Shown here piece after piece: positions 7,709 through 16,553 of a stretch of 64,000 nucleotides of DNA. The DNA comes from JADLHS01 sp964561105 (lineage in GTDB: Bacteria > Verrucomicrobiota > Verrucomicrobiia > Limisphaerales > JADLHS01), in assembly GCA_964561105.1 (NCBI GenBank), contig CAZLOH010000003.1, positions 1 to 64,000 of the forward strand, read 5' to 3'. The notes below the pieces were generated by a model. The model ran no database searches and had not been told where the DNA came from. It worked only from the letters and a program-made list of their open reading frames with translations. Within the stretch, counting starts at the first letter, position 1. Every line of letters begins with the position of its first letter. Both the position numbers and the translations under genes were made by a program.

Positions 7709-9013
7709 TCAACTAAACTTGGTGAAACCCGGCTCGGCCATCGGGGCGACCGGGAGCGTCATTTTCCAGTCCAGCTCTTGCGGCACGAGCCGTTCCTTCG
7801 AATTGAGCGCGTCTTCCCACGTGACTTCCTGTCCGGTGTAAGCGGCCATGCGACCCATGATCGCCATCAAGGTGCTCTGCGACATCCAACGACCGTCGTT
7901 GATGTGTTTGCCGCTACGGATGCTGGCGAACAATTCGTTGTGCTCCTCCTGATACATATCCGTCTTCGGTCCGCGGTAACGCCAGGTTTCCTTGCCGTGA
8001 ATCTGCGGGCTGGCCCAACCGGGAATCTTGCCGAATCCGGCCGCGCCCATGAGATAATCCGAGTTCTCATTGAAGCAATTGTTGATCTGCCGCTGTCCTA
8101 GGAACGCCTTCACGTCGTCAGGATATTCGTACACCACAAAGGTGTGATCGAAGATGTCGCCGCCCGGATTTGGAGATTGACGACCGCCCACGGCGATGGC
8201 TTTGACGGGCGGAATGTCCTTCATGGCCCAGGAAATTTTGTCCACGCTGTGAACCGCCTGCTCGACCAGGCCGTCGCCGGAGAGCCAGGTGAAATTATAC
8301 CAGTTGCGGATCTGCCATTCGAGGTCGCCCATGTCCTTGGGCCGCTCGCTCGCCGGCGGCATGGGCTTGACCCGGCCGGTGTAATAAGTGGCATAGACGC
8401 AGCGCAAGTCGCCAATCGCACCGTCATGAATTTTCTTGTAGAACTCGCGCCGCGCGCCTTCGTAGCGCCAACAGAGACCGGCCACGAGCGAGAGGTCCTT
8501 TTCCTTGGCGAGCTTCGCGGACTCCATCACCGAGCGCACGCCCGGCGCATCGGTGGCCACCGGCTTTTCACAAAAGACATGCTTGCCCGCTTTCACGGCG
8601 GCGGCCAGTTGCACGGGGCGAAATCCCGGCGGAGTGGCCAGCAGCACCACGTCCACGCCGCTATCAATCACCTTCTGATACGCGTCCAGGCCCACGAAAC
8701 ATTTGTCCGGCGACACCTTGACCTTGGCCGCGTTGTGCTCCCGGAGATTCCGCAGGCTGTTCTGAATCGGCTCCGCGAAGGCGTCGCCCATGGCGACCAA
8801 CTCGACATTCGGATCCGCGTTCAACGCCTGGCTCGCCGCGCCGGAACCGCGTCCGCCGCAACCCACCAGACCGATGCGCAGAGTTTGAGTGTTGCCGGCG
8901 CCGAACAGCCGGCCGGGCAGGATGGCCGGAGCGGCCAGCGCCGCTCCCACCACCGCACTGGTCTTGAGAAATTCACGCCGCGTCGTCGAGGAGGATTCTG
9001 TTGTGGTATTCAT
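7709..9013 (-). CDS. Tat-exported Gfo/Idh/MocA-family oxidoreductase
   Basis: An NAD(P)-dependent sugar dehydrogenase-type protein of 434 residues. The start at 9013 gives MNTTTESSSTTRREFLKTSA, a twin-arginine signal; the frame remains open 24 codons upstream. The Rossmann motif GLVGCGGRGSG follows the signal, and the family EKPVA motif occurs in HVFCEKPVATDAPGVRS. The C-terminal domain contains the family dinucleotide- and substrate-facing strands (SGDGLVEQAVHSVDKISWAM). Exported members of this family typically carry a tightly held cofactor. Co-directional with the isomerase-like gene that follows. Confidence 0.93.
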   Translation of the reverse strand: MNTTTESSSTTRREFLKTSAVVGAALAAPAILPGRLFGAGNTQTLRIGLVGCGGRGSGAASQALNADPNVELVAMGDAFAEPIQNSLRNLREHNAAKVKVSPDKCFVGLDAYQKVIDSGVDVVLLATPPGFRPVQLAAAVKAGKHVFCEKPVATDAPGVRSVMESAKLAKEKDLSLVAGLCWRYEGARREFYKKIHDGAIGDLRCVYATYYTGRVKPMPPASERPKDMGDLEWQIRNWYNFTWLSGDGLVEQAVHSVDKISWAMKDIPPVKAIAVGGRQSPNPGGDIFDHTFVVYEYPDDVKAFLGQRQINNCFNENSDYLMGAAGFGKIPGWASPQIHGKETWRYRGPKTDMYQEEHNELFASIRSGKHINDGRWMSQSTLMAIMGRMAAYTGQEVTWEDALNSKERLVPQELDWKMTLPVAPMAEPGFTKFS

Positions 9014-9059
9014 ATTGATGTAGGTGGAGTTTCGCCCAGTCGTTTCACCGGCGTCAAGG

Positions 9060-9365
9060 CCGACGTTCGATTCATCCACCCCCATTTCGGGGGAGGAAAG
9101 CTCCCAACCCCATCGCGTGCTTTGAACCCCAGAACCGTAGCCGACGACGTGAGGAGGCTGATTCTTCGCGCGCCACCTCCTCGCGCGGTGGCTACCTCCG
9201 CCTCGTGACCTCGGCGGCTACGGCGGGTAGGCACATGGGGAGCTTCCACCTCCAACAATGGACGCGCATCGAGGCCATGAACCGCACGAAGACCCCTCAC
9301 CCGGCCTTCGGCCACCCTCTCCCCATCCGATGGGGAGAGGGCAGGGTGAGGGGCCGGTTCATGGA
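9060..9365. repeat. Two intergenic repeat units
   Basis: No gene is evident in this gap. At about 9118-9245 lies a copy of the GTGAGGAGG / CCTCGTGACCTCGGCGGCTA inverted repeat, sharing GCTTTGAACCCCAGAACCGT with the copy at about 303. At about 9296-9352 a CCCCTCACC...CACCCTCTCCCC / GGGGAGAGGGCAGGGTGAGG hairpin forms a second unit with long complementary arms. The second could also end transcription, as it lies at the 3' end of pyrF. Confidence 0.7.
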
Positions 9366-9373
9366 AAGGAAAG

Positions 9374-10084
9374 TCAGCCAGTCAGCGATTGTAAAATGCC
9401 TTCCGCGGCTGCGCGCGGTTGGGCGGCGGCGTAGATCGGACGACCAATCACCAACCAGTTGGCACCGGCGACCATCGCCTCGCGCGGCGTCAGAGTTCGT
9501 TTCTGGTCATCCGATTTTTCCGCACCGGTGCGAATGCCAGGGGTGACCAGTTGCATTTGTTCCGGCAGCAATTGACGCAGCGCCGCGATCTCCAACGGCG
9601 AACACACCAGCCCGCGCAAGCCTGACCCGGCCGCCAGCAACGCCAGACGTTCGACCTGTTTACCGACGTTTGGTTCGCAACCGATCTCAGCGAGCGTGCG
9701 GGCGTCGTGACTGGTCAACACCGTTACTCCCAGCACCAGCGGCGCGTTTTGACCGGATTGCGACGCCGTCTGCTGCGCGGACTCCTCGGCGGCGCGCATC
9801 ATCTCGCTACCGCCGCTGGTATGAATCGTGAGCATCTGCACGTCGAGTCGCACGGCCGAGGCCACGGCCCGGGCCACGGTGTTCGGGATGTCGTGGAATT
9901 TCAAATCGAGGAAGACGGCCGCGCCGGTGTCCCGCACCCGCTTGACGATGTCCGGCCCGGCGCTGGTGAACAGCTCCTTGCCAATCTTGAACGCCCCGAC
10001 GGCGGGCGCGATTTCCCGCGCGAGCTGAAGCGCCTGTTCCGCTGTCGGCACATCCAACGCGGCGATGATCGGATTCCGTTGCAT
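9374..10084 (-). CDS. pyrF: Orotidine 5'-phosphate decarboxylase
   Basis: Last step of de novo UMP synthesis: OMP to UMP plus CO2, cytoplasmic. The 236 residues form a TIM barrel with the catalytic Asp-x-Lys-x-x-Asp motif in DLKFHDIPNTV (Asp60, Lys62, Asp65), an N-terminal IIAALDVPT strand and a phosphate-binding VTPGIR...VIGRPIY end. Length is typical of the bacterial group-1 enzyme. It follows ftsH on the same strand with an 87-bp gap. pyrE lies far away at 47.5 kb, so pyrimidine genes are scattered. Confidence 0.96.
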   Translation of the reverse strand: MQRNPIIAALDVPTAEQALQLAREIAPAVGAFKIGKELFTSAGPDIVKRVRDTGAAVFLDLKFHDIPNTVARAVASAVRLDVQMLTIHTSGGSEMMRAAEESAQQTASQSGQNAPLVLGVTVLTSHDARTLAEIGCEPNVGKQVERLALLAAGSGLRGLVCSPLEIAALRQLLPEQMQLVTPGIRTGAEKSDDQKRTLTPREAMVAGANWLVIGRPIYAAAQPRAAAEGILQSLTG

Positions 10085-10171
10085 CCGGCAACTATCAGAC
10101 CCCGCCGCCGCAAACTAAAGCCAAAAGTCCGGCGAACGAAATACGGAAGCCCCATCTCACTTAATTTGCGC

Positions 10172-12295
10172 TCACACCAGATTGGAGCGCGCACACGCCG
10201 CACTCAAGTCGGCTGGCTTACGCGGTTCGCGTCCGAGCAACTTCAGGAAGGTCTTTCCGTCAATGGTTTCGTGCGCCAGGAGTTCGGCCGTCACCGTTTC
10301 CAGTTGCCCGCGATGTTCTTGCAGAATGGCTTTGGCGTCGGCATACGCCTGGTCCAAAATGCTTTTGACCTCCTCATCCATCTCGCGCGCGGTCTGCTCG
10401 CTGCAATCGCGTTGCAGGAAGCCATCGGGCATCCCCGGTGCGAAAGAATTCTGGCGTTGGGCGCAGTGCGCCAGCCCGATGGTCTTGCTCATGCCGTACA
10501 GCGCAACCATGTTGCGGGCCAGCGCCGTCGCCTGCTGCAGGTCGTTCTCGGCGCCCGTGCTGACCTCCGCAAAAATCACCTCCTCGGCGGCGCGCCTTCC
10601 CAGTTGTCCCTTGATCCGATCGGTCAACGCGGAGCGGTTCATCAGGTAATGGTCTTCGGACGGGAGTTGCATCGTGTAACCCAGCGCGGCCCGCCCGTGC
10701 GGGATGATGGTGATCTTATGCACCGCATCGGCGTGCTGGCTGTAAGCCGCGACCAACGCGTGCCCCACCTCGTGGTAAGCCACCCGTTGCTTGTCCGCTT
10801 CACTCAAGCGCCGGCTCTTCCGTTCCGGGCCGGCCACAACTTTTTCCACCGCATCGTCCAAATCCTTCTGGTCAATCACCGTCCCCTCATGCCGGGCGGC
10901 GAGCAATGCGGCCTCGTTGACAAGATTGGCCAGGTCCGCGCCGGAAAAGCCGGGCGTTTGTTGCGCAATCTTCCGGAGGTCCGTCGCCGCGGCGAGCGGC
11001 TTGTTGCGCACGTGCAGTTTCAGAATCGCGAGCCGGCCCTCCAGGTCCGGGGCGTCCACCATGACCTGCCGGTCGAAACGGCCCGGTCGGAGCAGGGCGC
11101 GATCGAGCACTTCCGGCCGGTTGGTCGCCGCCAGCACGATCACGCCCACGTTGGCTTCAAAACCGTCCATGCCCACGAGCAACTGGTTGAGGGTCTGTTC
11201 GCGCTCGTCGTTCACCATCCCCAGGTGAACGCCCCGCTGCCGGCCCACCGCATCGAGTTCATCAATGAAGACGATGCACGGTGCCTGGGCCTTGGCCTTC
11301 TCGAACAAGTCGCGCACCCGGGCCGCGCCCACCCCCACGAACATTTCCACAAAGTCGCTGCCGCTGATCAAAAAGAACGGCACCTGGGCTTCGCCGGCCA
11401 CCGCGCGGGCCAGGAGCGTCTTGCCGGTGCCGGGCGGGCCGACCAACAGGATGCCTTTGGGCACCGTGGCCCCCAGCGCCTGGTAGCGGGCTGGATTTTT
11501 CAGAAAGGTGACGACCTCCTGCAGCTCGAATTTCGCTTCGTCGCAGCCGGCCACATCCTCGAACGTCACGTGCGTTGACTTGTCCGCCACCAGTTTGGCC
11601 TTGCTGGCACCAAGGTTCATCAAGCCCTGACCCAGACTCCCCATGCGCCGGGCCAGAAACCGCCAGAGCAGGATCATCACCGCGATGGGCAGCAGCCACG
11701 CCCACAAGAGTTGCGAAATTCCACTCGGTCGGACGCCGCTAAACTCGACGCCGTGTTGCTCCAGCTCCTTGACCAAACCCGGATCTTCCACCCGGACGGT
11801 TCGGAACGCAAAAGCAGGCGTGGCGGCGGCAGGCGTTTTCTTGCCCGCTTGATGAGTGATCCCGACCTGATTGGTTTTCGCTTCGTATTGAGTGGTCGCC
11901 GGCACCGTCGCAACAGTCCCGTTCGTCAGGTTTTCCGGCCCTCGCGAGGAGTTGGTTTCCGTCCGGGTGATCGCTCCCGACCGGCCAGGCGCAGGCGACA
12001 GGTTCGTGGACGTGGTGGTGCCAACGATCTCCGCCTCCTCGATTGACACCTGGATCACCTGCCCCCGCCCCAGCAAAATCTTGAACTCGCTATACGGAAT
12101 GGTGCGCGTGATGAACTGGCGCGAGACATCCTGCCAGATCCACAGGAACACAAACATCATCACCAAATACCAAACCACGGGCTGCCAACGTGGCGGCAAC
12201 CAGTCGGGAGGCCGCCGATCCGGCCCCGGCGGCGTCGAGTTGGGCGACGGGTTTTGCCGGCTCGTGGCTTTGGATGTGTCGGTTCGGTCGTCCAT
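10172..12295 (-). CDS. ftsH: ATP-dependent zinc metalloprotease FtsH
   Basis: Membrane-anchored AAA+ protease for membrane and short-lived proteins. From the start at 12295 (MDDRTDTSK) it has 707 residues: a proline-rich cytoplasmic lead, TM1 at about 39-55, an enlarged periplasmic part (about 56-194), TM2 at about 195-215, Walker A GPPGTGKT (286-293), Walker B CIVFIDELDA, the SRH arginine region RPEVLDRALLRPGRFDR, and the zinc site HEVGH (508-512) with a third ligand in AENDLQQ. The periplasmic part contains a Thr/Asn/Pro-rich low-complexity stretch of about 70 residues, not usual in FtsH. A site-2 protease gene lies 104 bp upstream on the same strand. Confidence 0.95.
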   Translation of the reverse strand: MDDRTDTSKATSRQNPSPNSTPPGPDRRPPDWLPPRWQPVVWYLVMMFVFLWIWQDVSRQFITRTIPYSEFKILLGRGQVIQVSIEEAEIVGTTTSTNLSPAPGRSGAITRTETNSSRGPENLTNGTVATVPATTQYEAKTNQVGITHQAGKKTPAAATPAFAFRTVRVEDPGLVKELEQHGVEFSGVRPSGISQLLWAWLLPIAVMILLWRFLARRMGSLGQGLMNLGASKAKLVADKSTHVTFEDVAGCDEAKFELQEVVTFLKNPARYQALGATVPKGILLVGPPGTGKTLLARAVAGEAQVPFFLISGSDFVEMFVGVGAARVRDLFEKAKAQAPCIVFIDELDAVGRQRGVHLGMVNDEREQTLNQLLVGMDGFEANVGVIVLAATNRPEVLDRALLRPGRFDRQVMVDAPDLEGRLAILKLHVRNKPLAAATDLRKIAQQTPGFSGADLANLVNEAALLAARHEGTVIDQKDLDDAVEKVVAGPERKSRRLSEADKQRVAYHEVGHALVAAYSQHADAVHKITIIPHGRAALGYTMQLPSEDHYLMNRSALTDRIKGQLGRRAAEEVIFAEVSTGAENDLQQATALARNMVALYGMSKTIGLAHCAQRQNSFAPGMPDGFLQRDCSEQTAREMDEEVKSILDQAYADAKAILQEHRGQLETVTAELLAHETIDGKTFLKLLGREPRKPADLSAACARSNLV

Positions 12296-12399
12296 ATTCC
12301 AGCTCCGCGTCTCACTTCCAATTTGCTCAATTCCCCTCCGGCGCACAATCTCCGTTCGTCAAACCCGGGCGAATCCCGCAACGCCCAAACAACCGGGCG

Positions 12400-13641
12400 T
12401 CAAAGATACGGGCTGTGCAGGCCGATCATCTGCGAGAACAGGCGCGGGACCGGAACAATGATCAGCAACAGCAGCAGGAACGCAAAATAGCCCAGCAACT
12501 GCCGTGGCCACCCGACCGGTGACACGTCGTTGGCGGCGGGCGCGTCATGCGTGCCGGCGATGAAAAAGACGATGAACGCCCAGAACATCAAGCCCGGCCA
12601 CACAAACAGCGCCAGCAAAAACAACCCTGCCAGCGCCACCATGCTGACACCGTGCGCACGGCGCGAGCCGAACAACGCGTGCGAGATATGACCGCCATCC
12701 AATTGCCCAATCGGCAACAGATTCAACGCCGTGACGATCAATCCCAGCCAACCCGCGAAGGCCAGCGGATGCAGCACCAGATGCTGGCTGGCCAGCACGG
12801 AAACTCCGAGCGACAATTTCGCCAGGCCGGCCAGCAGCAGCGAGGAATCAATGTTCACGCCGATGTTGCCAAGGGTTGCGGGCGCGTTACCCGGCACCAC
12901 GTGCGAGTAGCGCAGCCCGAGCAACAACGCCGGGATCGCAAACACCAGACCGGCCAGCGGCCCGGCCACCGCCACATCGAACAGCGCCCGGCGATTCGGA
13001 GTGAGTGATTTGATTTTGATGAACGCGCCAAACGTGCCCAAGGCAAACGGCACTGGGACGAAAAACGGCGGCGTCACCGCAATGCCGTGCGCTTTAGCCG
13101 TGAAGTAATGCCCCAGTTCATGCGCGCCCAGAATCAGGAGCAGCCCGAGGCTGTAGGGCAATCCCACCGCGAAACGCTCCGGTTGCTCGAGCAAGTTGAC
13201 TCCCGCGTGCAGGGCGCCGGCCCAGGTGGTCGTGGCCAGCGTGGCCGCGAACAACAACCAGTGAACCCACGCCTTCGTCACTCCGGCCGACCGGGGCAGC
13301 AGTTTTTCCGGCACAATCAAGACCCGCACATCCGGAGCTTCGCCCTCCAGTAACAGCGGGGTGACAGACTCGCCGGCGAAAGCCGCGCGCATCCGGGCGA
13401 ACACTTCCTCCGCCTGCCCGCGCAGCCGGCCCTCGAGTTGCACCACCTCGCCCACCACCTTGCGCCCCGTGATCGCCAAGAGCGGCGCGAGCCGGGCTTC
13501 CCACGTCGCCAGATTCTCCGGCGGCAACGGCGGCGGAATCGTTGCTGCGGCCGTTCGCGCCAGCGTGCGACGCACCCCGAGAACGTAAGCCAGATAGAAT
13601 CCGAAGATCAGAATCAACCAGAGCAATAATCCATTGATCAT
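12400..13641 (-). CDS. Site-2 protease family (M50) membrane metallopeptidase
   Basis: An intramembrane zinc protease of 413 residues from the start at 13641 (MINGLLLWLILIFGFYL). The zinc motif HELGH lies at about 174-178 within a hydrophobic segment, and the third ligand region NLLPIGQLDGGH at about 308-318. Around it are about seven further hydrophobic segments, and a soluble domain (about 50-125) sits between the first span and the rest. No PDZ domain is evident, so it resembles the simple M50 type and not RseP. Placed just upstream of ftsH, which suggests shared membrane-protein quality control. Substrate unknown. Confidence 0.9.
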   Translation of the reverse strand: MINGLLLWLILIFGFYLAYVLGVRRTLARTAAATIPPPLPPENLATWEARLAPLLAITGRKVVGEVVQLEGRLRGQAEEVFARMRAAFAGESVTPLLLEGEAPDVRVLIVPEKLLPRSAGVTKAWVHWLLFAATLATTTWAGALHAGVNLLEQPERFAVGLPYSLGLLLILGAHELGHYFTAKAHGIAVTPPFFVPVPFALGTFGAFIKIKSLTPNRRALFDVAVAGPLAGLVFAIPALLLGLRYSHVVPGNAPATLGNIGVNIDSSLLLAGLAKLSLGVSVLASQHLVLHPLAFAGWLGLIVTALNLLPIGQLDGGHISHALFGSRRAHGVSMVALAGLFLLALFVWPGLMFWAFIVFFIAGTHDAPAANDVSPVGWPRQLLGYFAFLLLLLIIVPVPRLFSQMIGLHSPYL

Positions 13642-13755
13642 GCCGCTTCCGTTCCTTTTGCGGGTTCTGGCTCCGACCACTCTCCGGACTGTCTGCGCCC
13701 GGGTCGGCGCTTTGCCGCATCCAACTCGACCCGTAAATGATCCCCCAGCGGCAGA

Positions 13756-14166
13756 TTAGTATTTTCCCAGTGCCAATTGCCTGGTGGTTGGCGTCGCAGC
13801 CGACAACCGGGTTGTTGCCGGTGCGATCGGCGGTACGACCTTGATTGAGTTTTCTCCGCCATAAGGATTGGGCACCTGTCGGGTGGCCTGCGGATCATGC
13901 AGCCACTGGCCGTCCACGACCAGCCGATATTCGTAACTGCCCGGCGCCAGGGCCAGGTCCTTGGCCCACTTGCCGGCGCCCTGGGAAACCATTTCCGCGT
14001 TTTCCGGACGCCAGTTGTTGAAGGTGCCGGCCAGGCACACTTTCTGTGCCGCGTCGTTGCGATATTCAAAATGCACGGGCAGGGTCGCCAGTTTGCCGGC
14101 GGGCGTCTTGCCCGAGGTCGCGGCCGCATTGGTACCGCGACGAGTGGGAGTCGTTTTTGTGTTCAT
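13756..14166 (-). CDS. Glycogen-binding-domain (CBM48) protein
   Basis: A 136-residue protein made of a basic, Thr/Ala-rich N-terminus (about 1-28) and one carbohydrate-binding module of the CBM48/AMPK-beta type: VCLAGTFNNWRPENAEM, then KWAKDLALAPGSYEYRLVVDG and WLHDP, with the Trp and Asn residues that contact glucan chains in that family. No enzyme domain is attached and there is no signal peptide, so it should bind glycogen or a partner in the cytoplasm. It is 54 bp upstream of nothing on its own strand but directly follows the BON-domain gene (stop 14221). Confidence 0.85.
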   Translation of the reverse strand: MNTKTTPTRRGTNAAATSGKTPAGKLATLPVHFEYRNDAAQKVCLAGTFNNWRPENAEMVSQGAGKWAKDLALAPGSYEYRLVVDGQWLHDPQATRQVPNPYGGENSIKVVPPIAPATTRLSAATPTTRQLALGKY

Positions 14167-14220
14167 AACGGTAATTCCTTTCTTTGTTTCGGTGTGAAAT
14201 GATCGCGTAACCTTTCCGGT

Positions 14221-15759
14221 CTAGAACCAGGCGCCGCGCTTGACCCGCAAGCGGTTGATGATGGTGGGCGCGCCACTCTTGACGGCGTCTTGATACGCCT
14301 CCTGGTAACCAACCCAACTGCCAACGGTGCCGCTTAATCGGGCCACGCCGCCGTCCACCGTCACGGTGATGTCGTTGCGATGCACGAACGGGCTCCAGAA
14401 GAAGGCGCGCTCAATGTCCTTTTTGATCTGGTCATCGCTCTTCAACGGCGCCGGACTGAGCATCACATTGCCGTAGTACGGCCAGTCGTAATTCCACAGC
14501 AACACATCGGTGGCGAATTCAAGATGGTTGCGAACCAGGATCACGCCCTTGACCCGGGATGTGACATCCTGCGCCTCCATTTTTTCAAAACTGTTGTTCA
14601 CCCGGCCGGACAAGTAGGCGACGTGCCGCACCACGCCGACCTCGATCTGCGCGTCGCTCAAGAGCGGATCCCAACCCAGCGCCGCGCGCACGGCCTTCTC
14701 CGTCTCGGCATCGCTGGGCAGATTGCCGGGCGGCGAGAGTTCCAGCCGGTTATCCACGGCTGAAACGCCCACGGTGTTCCGCGCATCTTCGACCGCCGCG
14801 CTGATGGCCTTCAAATGAGAAACCTGTCCGAAGAGAATCACCGCCCCGTCTTCCACCATGACATCCGGATGCGATTTGGTCAGACGCGGATCGTAACGGA
14901 ACGCGGCCTGCACCGCCTGTTTGATCTGGTCATCGGTCAACAAGTTCGCCTGTGCTTTGCGGTCGGCCGCTTTGGCCAGGGCTGGATCCACTTGCAAGCC
15001 GGTGTCCGCCACCGCCAGCACGCCACTGACCCATGCGTCGCCGAACGCCCGCGATTTTTCCAGCACGCTGCCCACGGAACCGGTGAGCGTCACCTTCCCC
15101 TGCTTCACCTGAAGGTGAATGGGATCGCCGGCCAGCCAGATGTCCCGTCGCAAGCGGTCCTGCGCGTCCGCCGTGATTTCCGCGTCGGTGCGTTTGTCCA
15201 CGTAATCAATGGACAGATCGTTATGCACCGCCTGGAGGCCCTTGACGCCTTTGGCAATCCGCGTCGCGAGTTGGGATTCCGCCCACGAGCTCACCGAGCC
15301 GGTCAAGGTGGCCGTGCCGGCGTTCACCGACACGATCACTTGATACGCTTCCGTGGCGGGATCCTGCTGGAGCGCCTGCAACACGTCCTTGCGAATGTCT
15401 TCATCCGGGCGGGTGACCGGCGTGACTTTGATCTGGTCAACCACACTGCGCACGCCGCGGACACTTTCAGCCACCTTCACCGCGCGATCCCGGGCCAGAA
15501 GATTGTCGGAAGTGCCCGCGAGCGTAACGATGCCCTGGCTGGTGCTCACCACCACGGATCCGGCGGCCGAACTCTTGGCGAGGTGCAGATCGGAGGCCAC
15601 GGCGGCGGTGATTCCGGCGTCAGTGATGGTCCGGTTTGGCGTCGCCGCCGCCAGCGGTTGCACCAGCAATCCGCAAGCGCCAACCACCAGCAAGAGCAGG
15701 CAAAATCCACGACCCCGTCCGGCGGGGTAATTCCATTTGAACGAAGTTAATGATTTCAT
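14221..15759 (-). CDS. Exported protein with six BON domains
   Basis: A 512-residue protein with a signal peptide (about residues 17-39, hydrophobic GFCLLLLVVGACGLLV) and six consecutive BON domains of about 70 residues each. Each repeat starts with a D-x-x-I-x-x-x-V/A helix and ends with an IVTLAGTS, TATLTGSV, KVTLTGSV, AVILFGQV, VAYLSGRV or VARLSGTV strand followed by a helix. BON proteins such as OsmY (two domains) are periplasmic and bind phospholipid or envelope components under osmotic stress. Six copies is unusually many. Its role here is inferred only from the domain type. Confidence 0.9.
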   Translation of the reverse strand: MKSLTSFKWNYPAGRGRGFCLLLLVVGACGLLVQPLAAATPNRTITDAGITAAVASDLHLAKSSAAGSVVVSTSQGIVTLAGTSDNLLARDRAVKVAESVRGVRSVVDQIKVTPVTRPDEDIRKDVLQALQQDPATEAYQVIVSVNAGTATLTGSVSSWAESQLATRIAKGVKGLQAVHNDLSIDYVDKRTDAEITADAQDRLRRDIWLAGDPIHLQVKQGKVTLTGSVGSVLEKSRAFGDAWVSGVLAVADTGLQVDPALAKAADRKAQANLLTDDQIKQAVQAAFRYDPRLTKSHPDVMVEDGAVILFGQVSHLKAISAAVEDARNTVGVSAVDNRLELSPPGNLPSDAETEKAVRAALGWDPLLSDAQIEVGVVRHVAYLSGRVNNSFEKMEAQDVTSRVKGVILVRNHLEFATDVLLWNYDWPYYGNVMLSPAPLKSDDQIKKDIERAFFWSPFVHRNDITVTVDGGVARLSGTVGSWVGYQEAYQDAVKSGAPTIINRLRVKRGAWF

Positions 15760-16553
15760 CTGCGCAGCCTTTCTGGTTTGCGAGTTGAGATCGGCCGCCG
15801 GCCCCGGCCTTCCTGGCCGGCCGGACTTCCGATCGTTTCAACGCTTGGTTTTCATTTCGTTATTCATTGATTCCCCAGTGACACGAGGTCGCCGAGCGGG
15901 TGGTCTCGGCGGCGAGCCACAATAATCGGAGTTGGTTTGCCGGTGGTTCTGGTTGTGCCAATCGAATGGGCACTTCGGCTTTGGCCGGGATGTTGTCGGC
16001 GACGAATTCCACCGGAATTCTGCGAACGGGTGATTCCCGATTCCACCCAAGTTGGCGCGTCAGGCGCATATCCACGGCAGAAGTGAGATCGAGTTTTTTC
16101 ATGGCAGCTAAAGCAGGTTACCGGTTGCATTTAAGTTTGGTTAACGACCGTGCTTACTACTCCGAAGAACGCCATCAAACCGCTACCTTGGCTAAAGCCC
16201 AGCGTGTGCCAGCCACGATCCCGAAACCCGCCCAACGGATTTTTGCTGCTAGGCAAACGCTTGCAGGAGATTTGAAAAACCGCCGGGCCTGGTCATCGGT
16301 CAACGATTGCTCAGCGAGAGATAAACCGCTTACCCAAGGATACGCTCGTAGCCACCGACGTGAGGAGGTGGAGTGCCAGGAATCCGCCTCGTTACCTCGG
16401 CTGCTTCGCGAAGGTTCGGGAGAGTATCCACGATCCTCGAATCGTGCAGCGCGACCATGAACCGACGCCGGGTCAGGTGAACCGGCCTACAGTGTGCAGG
16501 CCCGGTGCCCTCGCCGGGCGGTTCAGGAGAGATTCACCCGTCCGGCTTCAGTC
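15760..16553. other. Long gap with repeat arms and one doubtful small frame
   Basis: About 800 bp separate the Prc gene from the BON gene. A degraded copy of the GTGAGGAGG/CCTCGTTACCTCGG inverted repeat lies at about 16347-16412. An arm pair GGTCGCCGAGCGGG / CTCGGCGGCGAGCC lies near 15886-15918. The only frame that reads like protein is listed separately (15860-16102). I see nothing else to support. Confidence 0.5.
15860..16102 (-). CDS. Possible small protein of 80 residues
   Basis: The frame encodes an 80-residue soluble protein starting MKKLDLTSAVDMRLTRQLGW. Its middle (RRIPVEFVADNIPAKAEVPI) has the alternation of a small beta strand protein and reads better than the overlapping frames. 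There is no clear ribosome-binding site and no family I recognise, and the third-position GC is lower than that of its neighbours. Treat as doubtful. Confidence 0.3.
   Translation of the reverse strand: MKKLDLTSAVDMRLTRQLGWNRESPVRRIPVEFVADNIPAKAEVPIRLAQPEPPANQLRLLWLAAETTRSATSCHWGINE

Noticed and set aside
9707..11578. A 623-codon plus-strand frame across pyrF and ftsH
   Set aside because: It spans two well-supported minus-strand genes and their gap, and has no protein features.
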